Shown here: piece by piece, positions 34,160 through 34,183 of the stretch
Position numbering within the stretch: the first letter of the stretch is position 1
Layout of the letters: every line of letters starts with the position of its first letter
Assembly: GCA_944324055.1 (NCBI GenBank)
Contig: CALUUV010000009.1
Coordinates: 1 to 34,183 of the forward strand
Reading direction: 5' to 3'
DNA: 34,183 nt
Source of the DNA: Candidatus Gastranaerophilales bacterium
GTDB taxonomy: Bacteria > Cyanobacteriota > Vampirovibrionia > Gastranaerophilales > Gastranaerophilaceae
Translations under genes and position numbers: made by a program
Notes under the pieces: generated by a model
What the model was told of the DNA's origin: nothing
What the model saw: the letters and a program-made list of their open reading frames with translations, nothing else
Database searches by the model: none

Positions 34160-34183
34160 AGGATGCTTGTGCATCCTTTTTTT
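34160..34183 (+). terminator. Intrinsic terminator after sepF
   Basis: GGATGC (34161-34166), loop TTGT, GCATCC (34171-34176), then a T run to the window edge. Confidence 0.88.

Noticed and set aside
1-34183. tRNA, rRNA, insertion sequences, prophage or CRISPR
   Set aside because: No cloverleaf-like sequence, transposase, integrase or terminal repeats were seen in the intergenic regions, which are all short.

Overview
The window is AT-rich and gene-dense and comes from a flagellated bacterium with a diderm-style envelope. SepF sits next to YggS. MurJ, a SpoIID/LytB protein, PBP4-type DacB, a DUF374 acyltransferase-like protein and a soluble lytic transglycosylase are present. There are also short-lineage proteins with Asn/Ser-rich N-termini (9471-10364, 12247-13608, 24080-25351). 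My best guess is a gut Gastranaerophilales-type bacterium (Melainabacteria/Vampirovibrionia, the non-photosynthetic sister group of Cyanobacteria). This is inference from gene content and style; no 16S or other marker settles it.

Layout. 1-6138 (+): the 3' part of one enormous gene, open at the left edge. It encodes at least 1,900 residues of RTX-like Gly/Asn/Asp repeats ending in a flagellin C-terminal domain, so it looks like a giant flagellin with a beta-roll insert. 6146-6892 (-): metallophosphoesterase, divergent from ispG (6922-7992, +). 8054-9406 (+): CNNM/CorC-type transporter or regulator. 9471-10364 (+): membrane protein with a HELGH motif, followed by a terminator that works in both directions. 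10400-12181 and 12247-13608 (-): a zinc-ribbon membrane protein and a possible papain-fold protein. 13676-14668 (+): stand-alone OLD-type TOPRIM protein. 14810-16570 (+): fliD. 16897-17577 (+): lytic transglycosylase behind a structured leader. 17684-22927 (+): cysS, spoIID-like, murJ and tsaC-like, tightly packed. 23100-23951 (+): an ordinary short flagellin. 24080-25351 (+): nucleotidyltransferase-family protein. 28162-25355 (-): DUF374, carbon-nitrogen hydrolase and dacB, overlapping end to end. 28319-32737 (+): fliJ, fliK, flgD and flgE. 32962-34127 (+): yggS-sepF and a terminator at the window end.

How it fits together. Flagellar genes (giant flagellin, fliD, flagellin, fliJ-fliK-flgD-flgE) are interleaved with cell-envelope and division genes. 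The short flagellin and the giant one share a nearly collinear C-terminal D0/D1 region (35 identical of 60 aligned residues, counted by eye), so both could be exported by the same flagellar type III apparatus and capped by the same FliD. The most unusual item is the giant flagellin. Its insert has a strict 54-residue (162-nt) hierarchy, is interrupted by six copies of a roughly 73-residue module, and appears to enter the flagellin fold before the conserved LQVG-type strand rather than at the usual D2/D3 site.
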